A DNA stretch of 11,728 bases from UBA4717 sp002404395. Its GTDB lineage: Bacteria > Bacillota > Clostridia > Oscillospirales > CAG-272. Location of the stretch: the NCBI GenBank assembly GCA_937902275.1, contig CALFNW010000163.1:1-11728 (forward strand), given 5' to 3'. This document shows, piece after piece, positions 1 through 5,745 of this stretch. Numbering within the stretch: the first letter of the stretch is position 1; each line of letters starts with the position of its first letter. The position numbers and the translations under genes are program-made. A model generated the notes under the pieces. The model saw only the letters and a program-made list of their open reading frames with translations. It made no database searches and was not told the DNA's origin.

Positions 1-197
1 AGCGATTCTATGTGATATGCTTTTACTCCGTCCGGGAGTTTACACTTAAGCATCGGGTGTGTGCCGCTTTTCTTTACCTCATCGATCACTGCGCGGTTGT
101 GTATTCCCACAAGTCTCACCTCGTGACCGTTGTCGCTTGCCGGAAAGCACATCGCCGACCCCATCATTCCGGCGCCGACTATCGTTATTATTGACAT
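1..197 (-). CDS. GpsA-like NAD(P)-dependent glycerol-3-phosphate dehydrogenase, N-terminal part (runs off the window)
   Basis: Only the first 65 codons are in the window; the rest lies beyond base 1. The protein begins MSIITIVGAGMMGSAM, a beta strand followed by the GxGxxGxA dinucleotide-binding turn of a Rossmann fold, and continues with NGHEVRLVG and THPMLKCKLPDGV. The second stretch resembles the HPTL..LP segment of the GpsA family, which interconverts dihydroxyacetone phosphate and glycerol 3-phosphate. The start is ATG at 197-195, with AGGAGG at 209-204 six bases upstream. The gene diverges from a DeoR-family repressor and has its own consensus promoter, so it is probably that repressor's target. 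Other Rossmann dehydrogenases (ketopantoate reductase, 6-phosphogluconate dehydrogenase types) cannot be excluded from 65 residues, and the substrate may be a sugar phosphate other than glycerol 3-phosphate. Confidence 0.75.
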   Translation of the reverse strand, partial: MSIITIVGAGMMGSAMCFPASDNGHEVRLVGIHNRAVIDEVKKSGTHPMLKCKLPDGVKAYHIES

Positions 198-249
198 ATT
201 TTTCCTCCTGAAACAGTAATGATGTTGCAATGTATTCCGAACAGAACGG

Positions 250-278
250 TTGCATTGCCGCTGTTTTTATGATACAAT
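250..278 (+). promoter_or_regulatory. Sigma-A promoter of the DeoR-family regulator
   Basis: TTGCAT (250-255) is followed after 17 bases by TACAAT (273-278). Transcription would start near 285, about 75 bases before the regulator's ATG. The element is interleaved with the minus-strand promoter. Confidence 0.6.
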
Positions 279-297
279 AATCATAAAAATATGTCAA
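269..297 (-). promoter_or_regulatory. Sigma-A promoter of the GpsA-like gene
   Basis: Read on the minus strand, TTGACA (297-292) is followed after exactly 17 bases by TATCAT (274-269). Transcription would start near 262 and run left into the dehydrogenase gene, giving a leader of about 65 bases. The -10 box overlaps the -10 box of the opposing promoter at 273-274, so polymerase could not occupy both at once. Confidence 0.75.
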
Positions 298-301
298 TAT
301 A

Positions 302-338
302 TGTTTGAATTGTTTGAAAACGAACATTCGATCGAACA
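302..338. promoter_or_regulatory. Probable DeoR-family operator cluster
   Basis: Four copies of one half-site lie here: TGTTTG at 302-307 and 311-316 in one orientation, CGAACA at 321-326 and 333-338 in the other. The inner pair forms TGTTTGAAAACGAACA (311-326), an imperfect dyad with a 4-base centre, of the general kind bound by DeoR-family repressors. A fifth CGAACA is at 238-243 on the other side of the promoters. The cluster is downstream of the regulator's predicted start site and next to the -35 box of the divergent promoter. It could therefore repress both genes, perhaps by looping to the distant site. No bound site is known; this is read from sequence symmetry. Confidence 0.55.
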
Positions 339-358
339 TTTGCTTGAGGTGAAATTCA

Positions 359-1093
359 ATGGTGCTTAACGAACGTCAGAAAAAAATAATCGAGCTTGTC
401 AAAGCAGCCAAGCACATATCGGTAAAAAAGCTTGCGTCCGAACTCTACGTCAGCGAAATGACGGTGCGCCGCGACCTTAAACTGCTTGAAACTTCGGGAT
501 ATATACATCGTTACAACGGCGGTGCGACCTCAGCCCACGAATATGACGAGCTGCCGCTCGAATCGCGCCTGCATTTCAATACCAAAGAGAAAAAACAACT
601 TTGCGAAAACGCCGCAAAATACTTGCACGACGGGATAACGGTATTTATCGACAGCTCCTCCACCTGCGAATATATCATCCCATTGCTCGCCGAATACCGT
701 GACGTAAGGCTGATTACAAATTCGATAAAGTGTCTGCTCGAAGCCGCAAGGCAAGGGATCCCATGCGTAATAATCGGCGGCGGATATTACGAAAACGATA
801 TGTGCACCATAGGCGGCGACGCCGTTGACTTTATATCCCGATACAACATAGACGTAGCCTTTCTGACCTCACGCGGAGTAGATGAAGCGGGCAACGTCAG
901 CGACAGCAACGATGCGCAAACTGCGGTACGCCGCGCGGTGATCCGCAGAAGCCGTGAGACGGTGTTGCTCTTTGACAGCTCAAAGCTCGGGAAAAGGTAT
1001 ATTTATTCGCTCATAAATTCCAAAGAGCTGACGCAGAACATACATATTTACATAATCGGCTGTAATCTGAAAGCTTGCTCAGATGAAATATAA
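359..1093 (+). CDS. DeoR/GlpR-family transcriptional repressor
   Basis: A 244-residue protein of typical family length. Residues 1-57 form the winged HTH: RQKKIIELVK, then VKKLASELYVSEMTVRRDLK as the recognition unit, then the family signature GYIHRYNGGA. Residues about 75-235 match the DeoR sensor domain, which has an ISOCOT-like sugar-phosphate-binding fold: DGITVFIDSSSTC, LITNS, IIGGGYYEN and LLFDSSKLG are recognisable. Family members are released from DNA by a phosphorylated sugar intermediate; which one is not readable here. The start is ATG at 359 with GAGGTGA at 346-352, six bases upstream. The gene is divergent from the GpsA-like gene, overlaps its promoter and probably regulates both. 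The call is secure at family level; the effector and regulon are inference. Confidence 0.92.
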   Translation: MVLNERQKKIIELVKAAKHISVKKLASELYVSEMTVRRDLKLLETSGYIHRYNGGATSAHEYDELPLESRLHFNTKEKKQLCENAAKYLHDGITVFIDSSSTCEYIIPLLAEYRDVRLITNSIKCLLEAARQGIPCVIIGGGYYENDMCTIGGDAVDFISRYNIDVAFLTSRGVDEAGNVSDSNDAQTAVRRAVIRRSRETVLLFDSSKLGKRYIYSLINSKELTQNIHIYIIGCNLKACSDEI

Positions 1094-1096
1094 AAC

Positions 1097-1145
1097 AAAA
1101 ATCGGTTGTCACAAGCGCAAAGGCTATGCTGACAGCCGATTTTTG
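1097..1145. terminator. Bidirectional intrinsic terminator between convergent genes
   Basis: AAAATCGGTTGTCA (1098-1111) pairs with TGACAGCCGATTTT (1130-1143), a 14-bp stem with one G-U pair and an 18-base loop. It ends in a U-run in the plus direction, and the A-run at 1094-1101 gives a U-run in the minus direction. It lies between the stop codons of the regulator and of the flavodoxin-like gene, so it can serve both. Confidence 0.85.
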
Positions 1146-1146
1146 G

Positions 1147-2097
1147 TCATCCCAAGGATTTAATTCCGCTATTTTCCGTTTTGTTCTCTTTCACGGTTTT
1201 GTATCTGCCGAGTCTGCAGCGCACACTGCGAAATGCGGTATGCTTGATTCCGAGCAATTCATCCATTTCGCGTGCCGCAGATTCATATGCCGAGTTGTTA
1301 TGATGTACAAGCACATAATCGACTTTTTTCACCTTGCCCGATGCTTCGCGACAGAATCGCCGCACGGGCGCGGCAAGCGAAAATACCCAGATCGGTGCGC
1401 AAACGGTCACGTGTTCATATTTATCAATGCCGTCTACCGGCTTTATCGGCATATCCCATCTGTGCATGGCAAAGCGTCCGCACCACCAGAAGCCGAGCGT
1501 GCCGTCAACCGGTTCGGTTGCTTTGAGCTCAACTATTTGCGCTCCGACAGCGTCTGCAGTCTCATACGCAAGCTTTTTTACATACCCCATACGCGAAAAA
1601 TATACCACGAGCCACTGCGGATCACTGCCGACGTTTCTGTAGTCCGAGGCATTGAAGGCAAAGGTTTCCTGATTCATAAACACGTAAGCGGCGTATCCGG
1701 TCAACGCCTGAATCAATCCGAAAAAGAAATACAGCGCTGACATGAAATTCGGCGGAAACATATAAAACTGAATACAGATCCACAGCATCAGCGTTACGCC
1801 GAAAACACCGCCGAGCACCACGCCCGATTTTTTATTTAAGATCAAAAGCACCGCCGCTGTGAGATTTGTCAGACCGTTGACTATCAGCAGTGCGATCCCC
1901 GAAAAGAGAAAATCACGGAACAATACATCGGCAAACGGCAGTTTTTGAAAGTACGGAAGCATGGCATCCATACCCATTATGCCCCCGCTCGTGTCAGCAA
2001 GCATGGCGACGGCGCCCGCTACCGCGCCGAGTCCGATAAACAAAGTCCAAAAGATCAGTGCGCGCCGTGTAGGTACAAATCTTGAGCCTTTTTTCAT
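1147..2097 (-). CDS. Four-TM membrane protein with C-terminal flavodoxin-like domain
   Basis: A 316-residue protein in two parts. The N-terminal half has four hydrophobic segments, at about residues 13-34, 63-86, 91-112 and 118-140. From about residue 160 the chain follows a flavodoxin-like pattern: WLVVYFSRMGYVKKLAYETA at the phosphate-binding position, VGAQIVEL as strand 2, VTVCAPIWVFSLAAPVRRFC as the flavin-contacting PxW region, and VDYVLVHHN as a later strand. In flavodoxins the first loop is usually SxTGNT; here it is SRMGYV, so FMN binding may be weakened or altered. The domain should lie in the cytoplasm, and a redox role at the membrane is possible but unproven. The start is ATG at 2097, with AGAAGG at 2110-2105 and a consensus promoter upstream. 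It appears to be a single-gene transcript. Confidence 0.75.
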   Translation of the reverse strand: MKKGSRFVPTRRALIFWTLFIGLGAVAGAVAMLADTSGGIMGMDAMLPYFQKLPFADVLFRDFLFSGIALLIVNGLTNLTAAVLLILNKKSGVVLGGVFGVTLMLWICIQFYMFPPNFMSALYFFFGLIQALTGYAAYVFMNQETFAFNASDYRNVGSDPQWLVVYFSRMGYVKKLAYETADAVGAQIVELKATEPVDGTLGFWWCGRFAMHRWDMPIKPVDGIDKYEHVTVCAPIWVFSLAAPVRRFCREASGKVKKVDYVLVHHNNSAYESAAREMDELLGIKHTAFRSVRCRLGRYKTVKENKTENSGIKSLG

Positions 2098-2126
2098 ATT
2101 TACGCCTTCTTTATATGTAGCTTATG

Positions 2127-2153
2127 TTATATATCGCTTACAATTATATATCG
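2127..2153. repeat. 10-bp direct repeat over the -10 box and start site, possible operator
   Basis: TTATATATCG occurs at 2127-2136 and again at 2144-2153, 17 bases apart start to start. The second copy covers the -10 box and the first covers the predicted transcription start. Two identical decamers at this position suggest a repressor site on a promoter that is otherwise full consensus. AT-richness makes chance recurrence possible. Confidence 0.35.
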
Positions 2154-2171
2154 AGCTTTTGAAATTGTCAA
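2143..2171 (-). promoter_or_regulatory. Consensus sigma-A promoter of the flavodoxin-like gene
   Basis: On the minus strand TTGACA (2171-2166) and TATAAT (2148-2143) are separated by exactly 17 bases, a perfect match to the vegetative consensus. The predicted start is near 2136, giving a leader of about 39 bases. The promoter follows directly on the T-run of the preceding terminator. Confidence 0.85.
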
Positions 2172-2225
2172 CAAAAAAATAAAAAGGAACGTAAGATTTT
2201 TTTGTTATCCTACATTCCTTTTTTG
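2172..2225 (-). terminator. Intrinsic terminator of the beta-helix lipoprotein gene
   Basis: On the minus strand the stem AAAAAGGAA-GTA-GAT pairs with ATC-TAC-TTCCTTTTT, with two single mismatches and a short loop, and is followed by ATTTTTTT. It begins about 33 bases after the lipoprotein stop codon and ends immediately before the TTGACA of the next promoter. Confidence 0.75.
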
Positions 2226-2257
2226 ATTTGATCCGAAGCACCGTTTTACACGGCAGA

Positions 2258-4057
2258 TCAGCCGAGCACACTCCCGTCGGCAAGAGTAATTTTATATCCG
2301 TTGTAATTGATCGTACCGTCAATTTTGAGCGAAGTTATCGTACAATCGTCCGTCAGATTCCAGGTGCAGCCCTCGCCGATCGTAACGACAGCGTTATTAT
2401 CAACCTCAGCGCCGTTTTCGGCATTTTCGACCACGTTGATACTCCCCGTAAGCACACTGCCGTTTTCAAGCGTCAGCTCAAGCGAAGACACGGTATCTAC
2501 CAAAATGTCGCCTTCAAGGAGCTGTCCGTCTGCCGAAAGCTCAAGTTCGGCACCGTTTTTGCCGGCAGTCCCCCAACTGCGCGCCGCGCTGTTGCCTGTA
2601 ACCCTCAAGAGAAGCGCATCATCATTTTTCGTAAGCTTTACATCCGAAAGCTTCATTTGGCAATGAGTGTTGGTTACATAAAACAGATCACCGTTCAATG
2701 CAGTAAGACTGCCGCCCGTCATAGTAAAATTTGATGTTCCGACCTCGGCATCGCCGCTCATCGACTGATAAATCATCACACCGTGAACGTTTTCGTCCGA
2801 ACTGCTTCCTAAGGTGTCGCTCATGTTTCCCGAAACCGTGCAGTTTTGAAGCACAAGCGAATTTTTACCTTCAATAACAAGCGCTTCGGAGTTGTTTGCC
2901 GTCAGTACCGCGTTTGTTACCGTAATATCGGCGGTGGAATATACCGCCGGTGAATTGTAACCGTTTGAAATATAGCTTCCGCCCGTAACATTTACTTTTC
3001 CGCCTCCGCGGTCGGAGCGGATCGCCGCAGAAGAATTTCCTGAAGTATCAACGGTCAGATTGCTCGCAATCGTCGTTCCGCCGCCGGTCGTCTGAATGCC
3101 TCCTGAATTATCGGCGCTCGTAGTAATTACCGAATCCGAGATATTTACAAGCGTTCCGCTTCCGTAGCTGAACACTCCGTTCCCGTTCTGTGCCGAAGAA
3201 TTTATTTCAGCATTATTGATTGTAACATTGGCGCCATTCGTGGCAAGCAATGCGGCATTCATTCCGTAGAAATCGCCGTTTTCGGTATTGGATGTGGCTC
3301 CGGTGCTCTTTTCAACCTTGACTCCGTCAAGCTTCACGGTCGCTCCGTCCACCCGCAGTGCGTTTTCATCGTCTCCGATTGAAGTATAGACCGTGTTTTC
3401 AAAACTGCCGTCTTCGGTTATTGTATTAGCGCTCTCACCTTGAGTAACTTCCGAAGCGCCGCCGAATCCGCCCGGGAAGGTGCCGCCGGGTCGATTTTCG
3501 AGTGTGACTACAATGACTGTTTTCGCTTCGCCGTTCGTATCAAAAGTAACTTTAAGGATATCGCCGCTTGCAATTTCGGCAGCATCTACTGCTTCCGAAG
3601 CCTTGATCACCGATGCGTTTGAAATATCGACCGTGAGCATTTCTTCACCCGCAGTAAAATATTCGGGCGGTGTCTTACCGCTATCATTCATTCCGCCGTT
3701 CGGTCGCTCGGGCGGTGTCATGCTGCCGTCATTCGCTTCTCCGTTCGGTCGCTCGGGCGGTATCATGTTTCCGTCATTCGCTTCTCCGTTCGGTCGTTCG
3801 GGCGGTGCCATGTTTTCCGATTCATTCTTTTCGTTATTTCCATTTTCGTCAACAAAACTCACCGTCGGAGAATTTTCGTCAAAACCGCCGTCCGAGATAA
3901 GTTCACCCAAGCGGAGCGTTAACGATGTACCGTCTGCATTGATAACTTCACCCGTAACCGTTGTTGAGGCATACGGAGAATCTGCATTTGTCTTTCCGCA
4001 GGCGCCGAGCGAGAATATAAATAGTATCGCGCAAAGTAATGACAAGCTCTTTTTCAT
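2258..4057 (-). CDS. Secreted lipoprotein with Pro-rich tandem repeat and right-handed beta-helix domain
   Basis: A 599-residue protein starting with a lipoprotein signal peptide; the lipobox LGAC puts the lipidated cysteine at residue 20. Residues about 32-70 and 138-190 look like one small beta-rich domain (TTVTGEVINADGTSLTL ... GDILKVTFDTNGEAKTV). It is interrupted by three 15-residue repeats of the form PPERPNGEANDGxMx at about 83-127 and a degenerate fourth. From about residue 205 to the end are many short strand-turn repeats rich in Asn, Gly, Ser and Thr (NVTINNAEI, VNISDSVIT, VNVTGGSYI, TVTNAVLTA), as in right-handed beta-helix proteins. Such clostridial proteins bind or cleave polysaccharides or act as surface adhesins; no catalytic residues are recognisable, so binding is likelier than cleavage. 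The ribosome site AAGGAG is at 4071-4066. Specific substrate unknown. Confidence 0.8.
   Translation of the reverse strand: MKKSLSLLCAILFIFSLGACGKTNADSPYASTTVTGEVINADGTSLTLRLGELISDGGFDENSPTVSFVDENGNNEKNESENMAPPERPNGEANDGNMIPPERPNGEANDGSMTPPERPNGGMNDSGKTPPEYFTAGEEMLTVDISNASVIKASEAVDAAEIASGDILKVTFDTNGEAKTVIVVTLENRPGGTFPGGFGGASEVTQGESANTITEDGSFENTVYTSIGDDENALRVDGATVKLDGVKVEKSTGATSNTENGDFYGMNAALLATNGANVTINNAEINSSAQNGNGVFSYGSGTLVNISDSVITTSADNSGGIQTTGGGTTIASNLTVDTSGNSSAAIRSDRGGGKVNVTGGSYISNGYNSPAVYSTADITVTNAVLTANNSEALVIEGKNSLVLQNCTVSGNMSDTLGSSSDENVHGVMIYQSMSGDAEVGTSNFTMTGGSLTALNGDLFYVTNTHCQMKLSDVKLTKNDDALLLRVTGNSAARSWGTAGKNGAELELSADGQLLEGDILVDTVSSLELTLENGSVLTGSINVVENAENGAEVDNNAVVTIGEGCTWNLTDDCTITSLKIDGTINYNGYKITLADGSVLG
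3651..3830 (-). repeat. 45-bp in-frame tandem repeat inside the lipoprotein gene
   Basis: Copies begin at 3696, 3741 and 3786, each opening with CCGTTCGGTCG on the plus strand and exactly 45 bases apart. A degraded copy occupies about 3651-3695. The unit codes for 15 residues with the core PPERPNG. The first two full copies are almost identical at the DNA level, which indicates recent duplication and possible copy-number variation. Confidence 0.9.
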
Positions 4058-4176
4058 TTCAGTCTCTCCTTATCATGTAAGATATAATTTTCGGAAACTG
4101 CCGCCGCAAGCCCCACGAACATTTCGTGTTCAAGCTCAAAGCCGCCTTTCCCGCCGCTGTAGTGATTATATCCCAT
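4054..4176 (-). CDS. Possible 40-residue ORF overlapping the lipoprotein start
   Basis: ATG at 4176 opens a 40-codon frame, beginning MGYNHYSGGKGG and ending NYILHDKERLK. Its TGA overlaps the lipoprotein ATG as ATGA, the arrangement usual for translationally coupled genes. Codon use (GGC, CTT, GAA, GCG) resembles the neighbouring genes. Against it, no Shine-Dalgarno site precedes the ATG, and a TATAAT sequence lies across its third and fourth codons. The frame stays open upstream for about 33 more codons without a usual start, so it could be the tail of a decayed gene rather than a short one. I do not recognise the protein. Confidence 0.25.
   Translation of the reverse strand: MGYNHYSGGKGGFELEHEMFVGLAAAVSENYILHDKERLK
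4165..4170 (-). promoter_or_regulatory. Possible -10 box for the lipoprotein gene
   Basis: TATAAT stands alone at 4170-4165 on the minus strand, about 108 bases before the lipoprotein ATG. No good -35 box lies 16-18 bases upstream, and the extended TGn motif is absent. It is the best candidate in this 197-base gap, which also shows no terminator after the kinase gene, so co-transcription with the kinase is an alternative. Confidence 0.3.
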
Positions 4177-4256
4177 TTGATTGAAGATTGAAGAAGCAAA
4201 GGCCGAAAGTAAAACGAAAATTATTTGAAAAGAACATGAAATCGTTAAACTATCAG

Positions 4257-5492
4257 CTACCTTACCGCCGACTTTCTATATTCGAGCGGATTTTTTCCGT
4301 ATTTACGCTTGAATATTTTTCTGAAATAGGTCTCATTTTCATACCCGACCTCCTTGATGACCTGACTTATCCCGAGTTCGGTATTGATCAAAAGTGCTGC
4401 CGCCGCAGTACATCGTTTATCCTGCAGATTTTCCGAAAAACTCCTTCCGGTCAGCGCTGTGATCTGTTTTGATACGTATGTCGTTGAATATCCGAGTTTA
4501 TCTGAGAGCTCGGAAATATTCGCGTTTTTCAGATTTGCGTCGATATAACGATTGACTTCACTCAGAAATATATCCTTCCTGCTCTCGGAGTTTTTGTATT
4601 CTTTCATGTTTCCGAGCGATCCAAGCACTTCCTTATAGTGCGGAATAGACGGGGCGGCACCCTTGCGTGTAACCGCGATTGCCGATGCCGCAGCTGCCGT
4701 TTTCAGTATCTTACGGCAGTCGTCATTTCTTAATAATCCGGCAACAAAATATCCGGTGAAAGTATCGCCTGCCGCAGTGGTATCAACAGCGTCTGCGAAA
4801 AACGCGGGCTGATATATTTCGCTTGAAGCGTCAGAATATATACAACCGCGTTTTCCGAGGGTCAGCACCACCTTAAGCTTCGGATACTTTGCTTTTAGCC
4901 GATAAAGGCACTCATGCGGCTCGGCACACAAAGTAATTGCCGCCGCCTCTATTTCATTCAGGATGAGATATGTAAGCATATTGAAATCAATTTCATTTAG
5001 TGTATCGGTAATCGGAGAGGGATTAAGGATTATACACATTCTCTTTTGATAGGCACGTCTTATAATATATTCAATATTGTTGATCTCATTCTGCAAAAGC
5101 AGTATATCTCCCGTCTCAAAAGCTTCAAGCACACTGTCAATATAGTCTTTACTTATCACTCCGTTTGCTCCGCGGAACACGCATATGGCATTTTCGCCCG
5201 AGCTTCCTACATAAATGATCGCATGACCGCTTTTTTCTTCTGTGTTCTGGGTCAATGACAGGTTTACTCCGTTTGATTCAAGCATATCCTTGAGCAACTG
5301 CCCGTCGCGCCCGAAGCAACACGCATGATAAACTTCGCCGCCGCCTTTGGCGACCGCGATAGATTGGTTAAGTCCTTTCCCGCCGGGAAAAATTTCAAGC
5401 TTATCCGAAGTCAATGTTTCACCGGGCTTAACGATATGATCAAGAGAATAGACGTAATCAATATTGCACGAACCGAAATTCAGTACTTTCAT
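4257..5492 (-). CDS. PfkB-family sugar kinase fused to an AraC-type DNA-binding domain
   Basis: A 411-residue fusion. Residues 1 to about 290 are a ribokinase-like PfkB kinase: PGGKGLNQ at 36-43 is the N-terminal signature, LNPSP at 156-160 follows a beta strand, and DTTAAGDTFTGYF at 237-249 is the C-terminal signature with the probable catalytic base Asp243. The usual DTTGAGD is DTTAAGD here. After a linker, residues about 305-411 form an AraC/XylS domain with two HTH units: ISELSDKLGYSTTYVSKQI (326-344), then GISQVIKEVGYENETYFRKI. Ordinary ribokinases end near 300-310 residues, so the HTH domain is an addition. One polypeptide could phosphorylate a sugar and act at a promoter. The start is ATG at 5492 with only GGGG (5502-5499) as ribosome site, 11 bases after a 32-residue ORF. 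Substrate and target genes are unknown. Confidence 0.88.
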   Translation of the reverse strand: MKVLNFGSCNIDYVYSLDHIVKPGETLTSDKLEIFPGGKGLNQSIAVAKGGGEVYHACCFGRDGQLLKDMLESNGVNLSLTQNTEEKSGHAIIYVGSSGENAICVFRGANGVISKDYIDSVLEAFETGDILLLQNEINNIEYIIRRAYQKRMCIILNPSPITDTLNEIDFNMLTYLILNEIEAAAITLCAEPHECLYRLKAKYPKLKVVLTLGKRGCIYSDASSEIYQPAFFADAVDTTAAGDTFTGYFVAGLLRNDDCRKILKTAAAASAIAVTRKGAAPSIPHYKEVLGSLGNMKEYKNSESRKDIFLSEVNRYIDANLKNANISELSDKLGYSTTYVSKQITALTGRSFSENLQDKRCTAAAALLINTELGISQVIKEVGYENETYFRKIFKRKYGKNPLEYRKSAVR

Positions 5493-5503
5493 ATTATACC
5501 CCG

Positions 5504-5602
5504 CTAATTTGCAAAGTAACGCTTGGAAATAGGCAGTTTAATCGTTTTGCGCTCTACAGTAAGCGTCGGTAAGATAATCGGGATTTTCTTATTTTCATTC
5601 AT
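5504..5602 (-). CDS. Unrecognised 32-residue small protein upstream of the kinase-AraC gene
   Basis: The frame starts with ATG at 5602 and stops with TAG at 5506-5504. GGAGG (5615-5611) lies eight bases before the ATG, a better ribosome site than that of the kinase downstream. A promoter with TACAAT at 5651-5646 would give a leader of about 37 bases, so this is the first cistron of the transcript. The peptide begins MNENKKIPIILPTLTVER and ends LPISKRYFAN; it is basic, with no signal peptide, membrane segment or run of one amino acid that would suggest attenuation. The kinase ATG follows 11 bases after its stop, suggesting translational coupling. It could be a leader peptide or a small partner protein. 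Function unknown. Confidence 0.55.
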   Translation of the reverse strand: MNENKKIPIILPTLTVERKTIKLPISKRYFAN

Positions 5603-5645
5603 TTGATCTTCCTCCGATGGACTTTTAAATTACTGTTACTCTTGC

Positions 5646-5674
5646 ATTGTAGACTTTTTAAAAATAAAAAGCAA
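5646..5674 (-). promoter_or_regulatory. Probable promoter of the small ORF and kinase-AraC genes
   Basis: On the minus strand TTGCTT (5674-5669) is followed after 17 bases by TACAAT (5651-5646). The -35 box matches the consensus only in its TTG, but the spacing is ideal and the site lies just upstream of a strong ribosome site. The element overlaps the T-rich tail of the terminator of the SGNH hydrolase gene. Confidence 0.5.
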
Positions 5675-5705
5675 GGTCTGCTTTTGCTTAAAAACAGACC
5701 TATTA
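5656..5705 (-). terminator. Intrinsic terminator of the SGNH hydrolase gene
   Basis: On the minus strand AGGTCTG (5701-5695) pairs with CAGACCT (5680-5674) around a 14-base loop, followed by TGCTTTTTATTTTT. It begins about 45 bases after the hydrolase stop codon. Confidence 0.75.
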
Positions 5706-5745
5706 TGCACAAAATTTCAGAAGAGCATCGCGAGGGTCCAAAACA

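Noticed and set aside
1126..1740. 204-codon plus-strand frame opposite the flavodoxin-like gene
   Set aside because: It starts inside the terminator, has no ribosome site, and the minus frame has domain and promoter support.
3651..3830. CRISPR-like array
   Set aside because: The 45-bp units are contiguous, in frame within a gene, and have no spacers.
3480..4184. Long plus-strand open frame opposite the lipoprotein gene, with its own repeats
   Set aside because: It is the antisense image of the 45-bp repeat and of a gene with signal peptide, lipobox and ribosome site; it has no ribosome site or recognisable domain.
5493..5498. TATAAT directly before the kinase ATG as a -10 box
   Set aside because: Transcription would start inside the coding sequence and there is no -35 box; it is probably chance in an AT-rich ribosome-site spacer.
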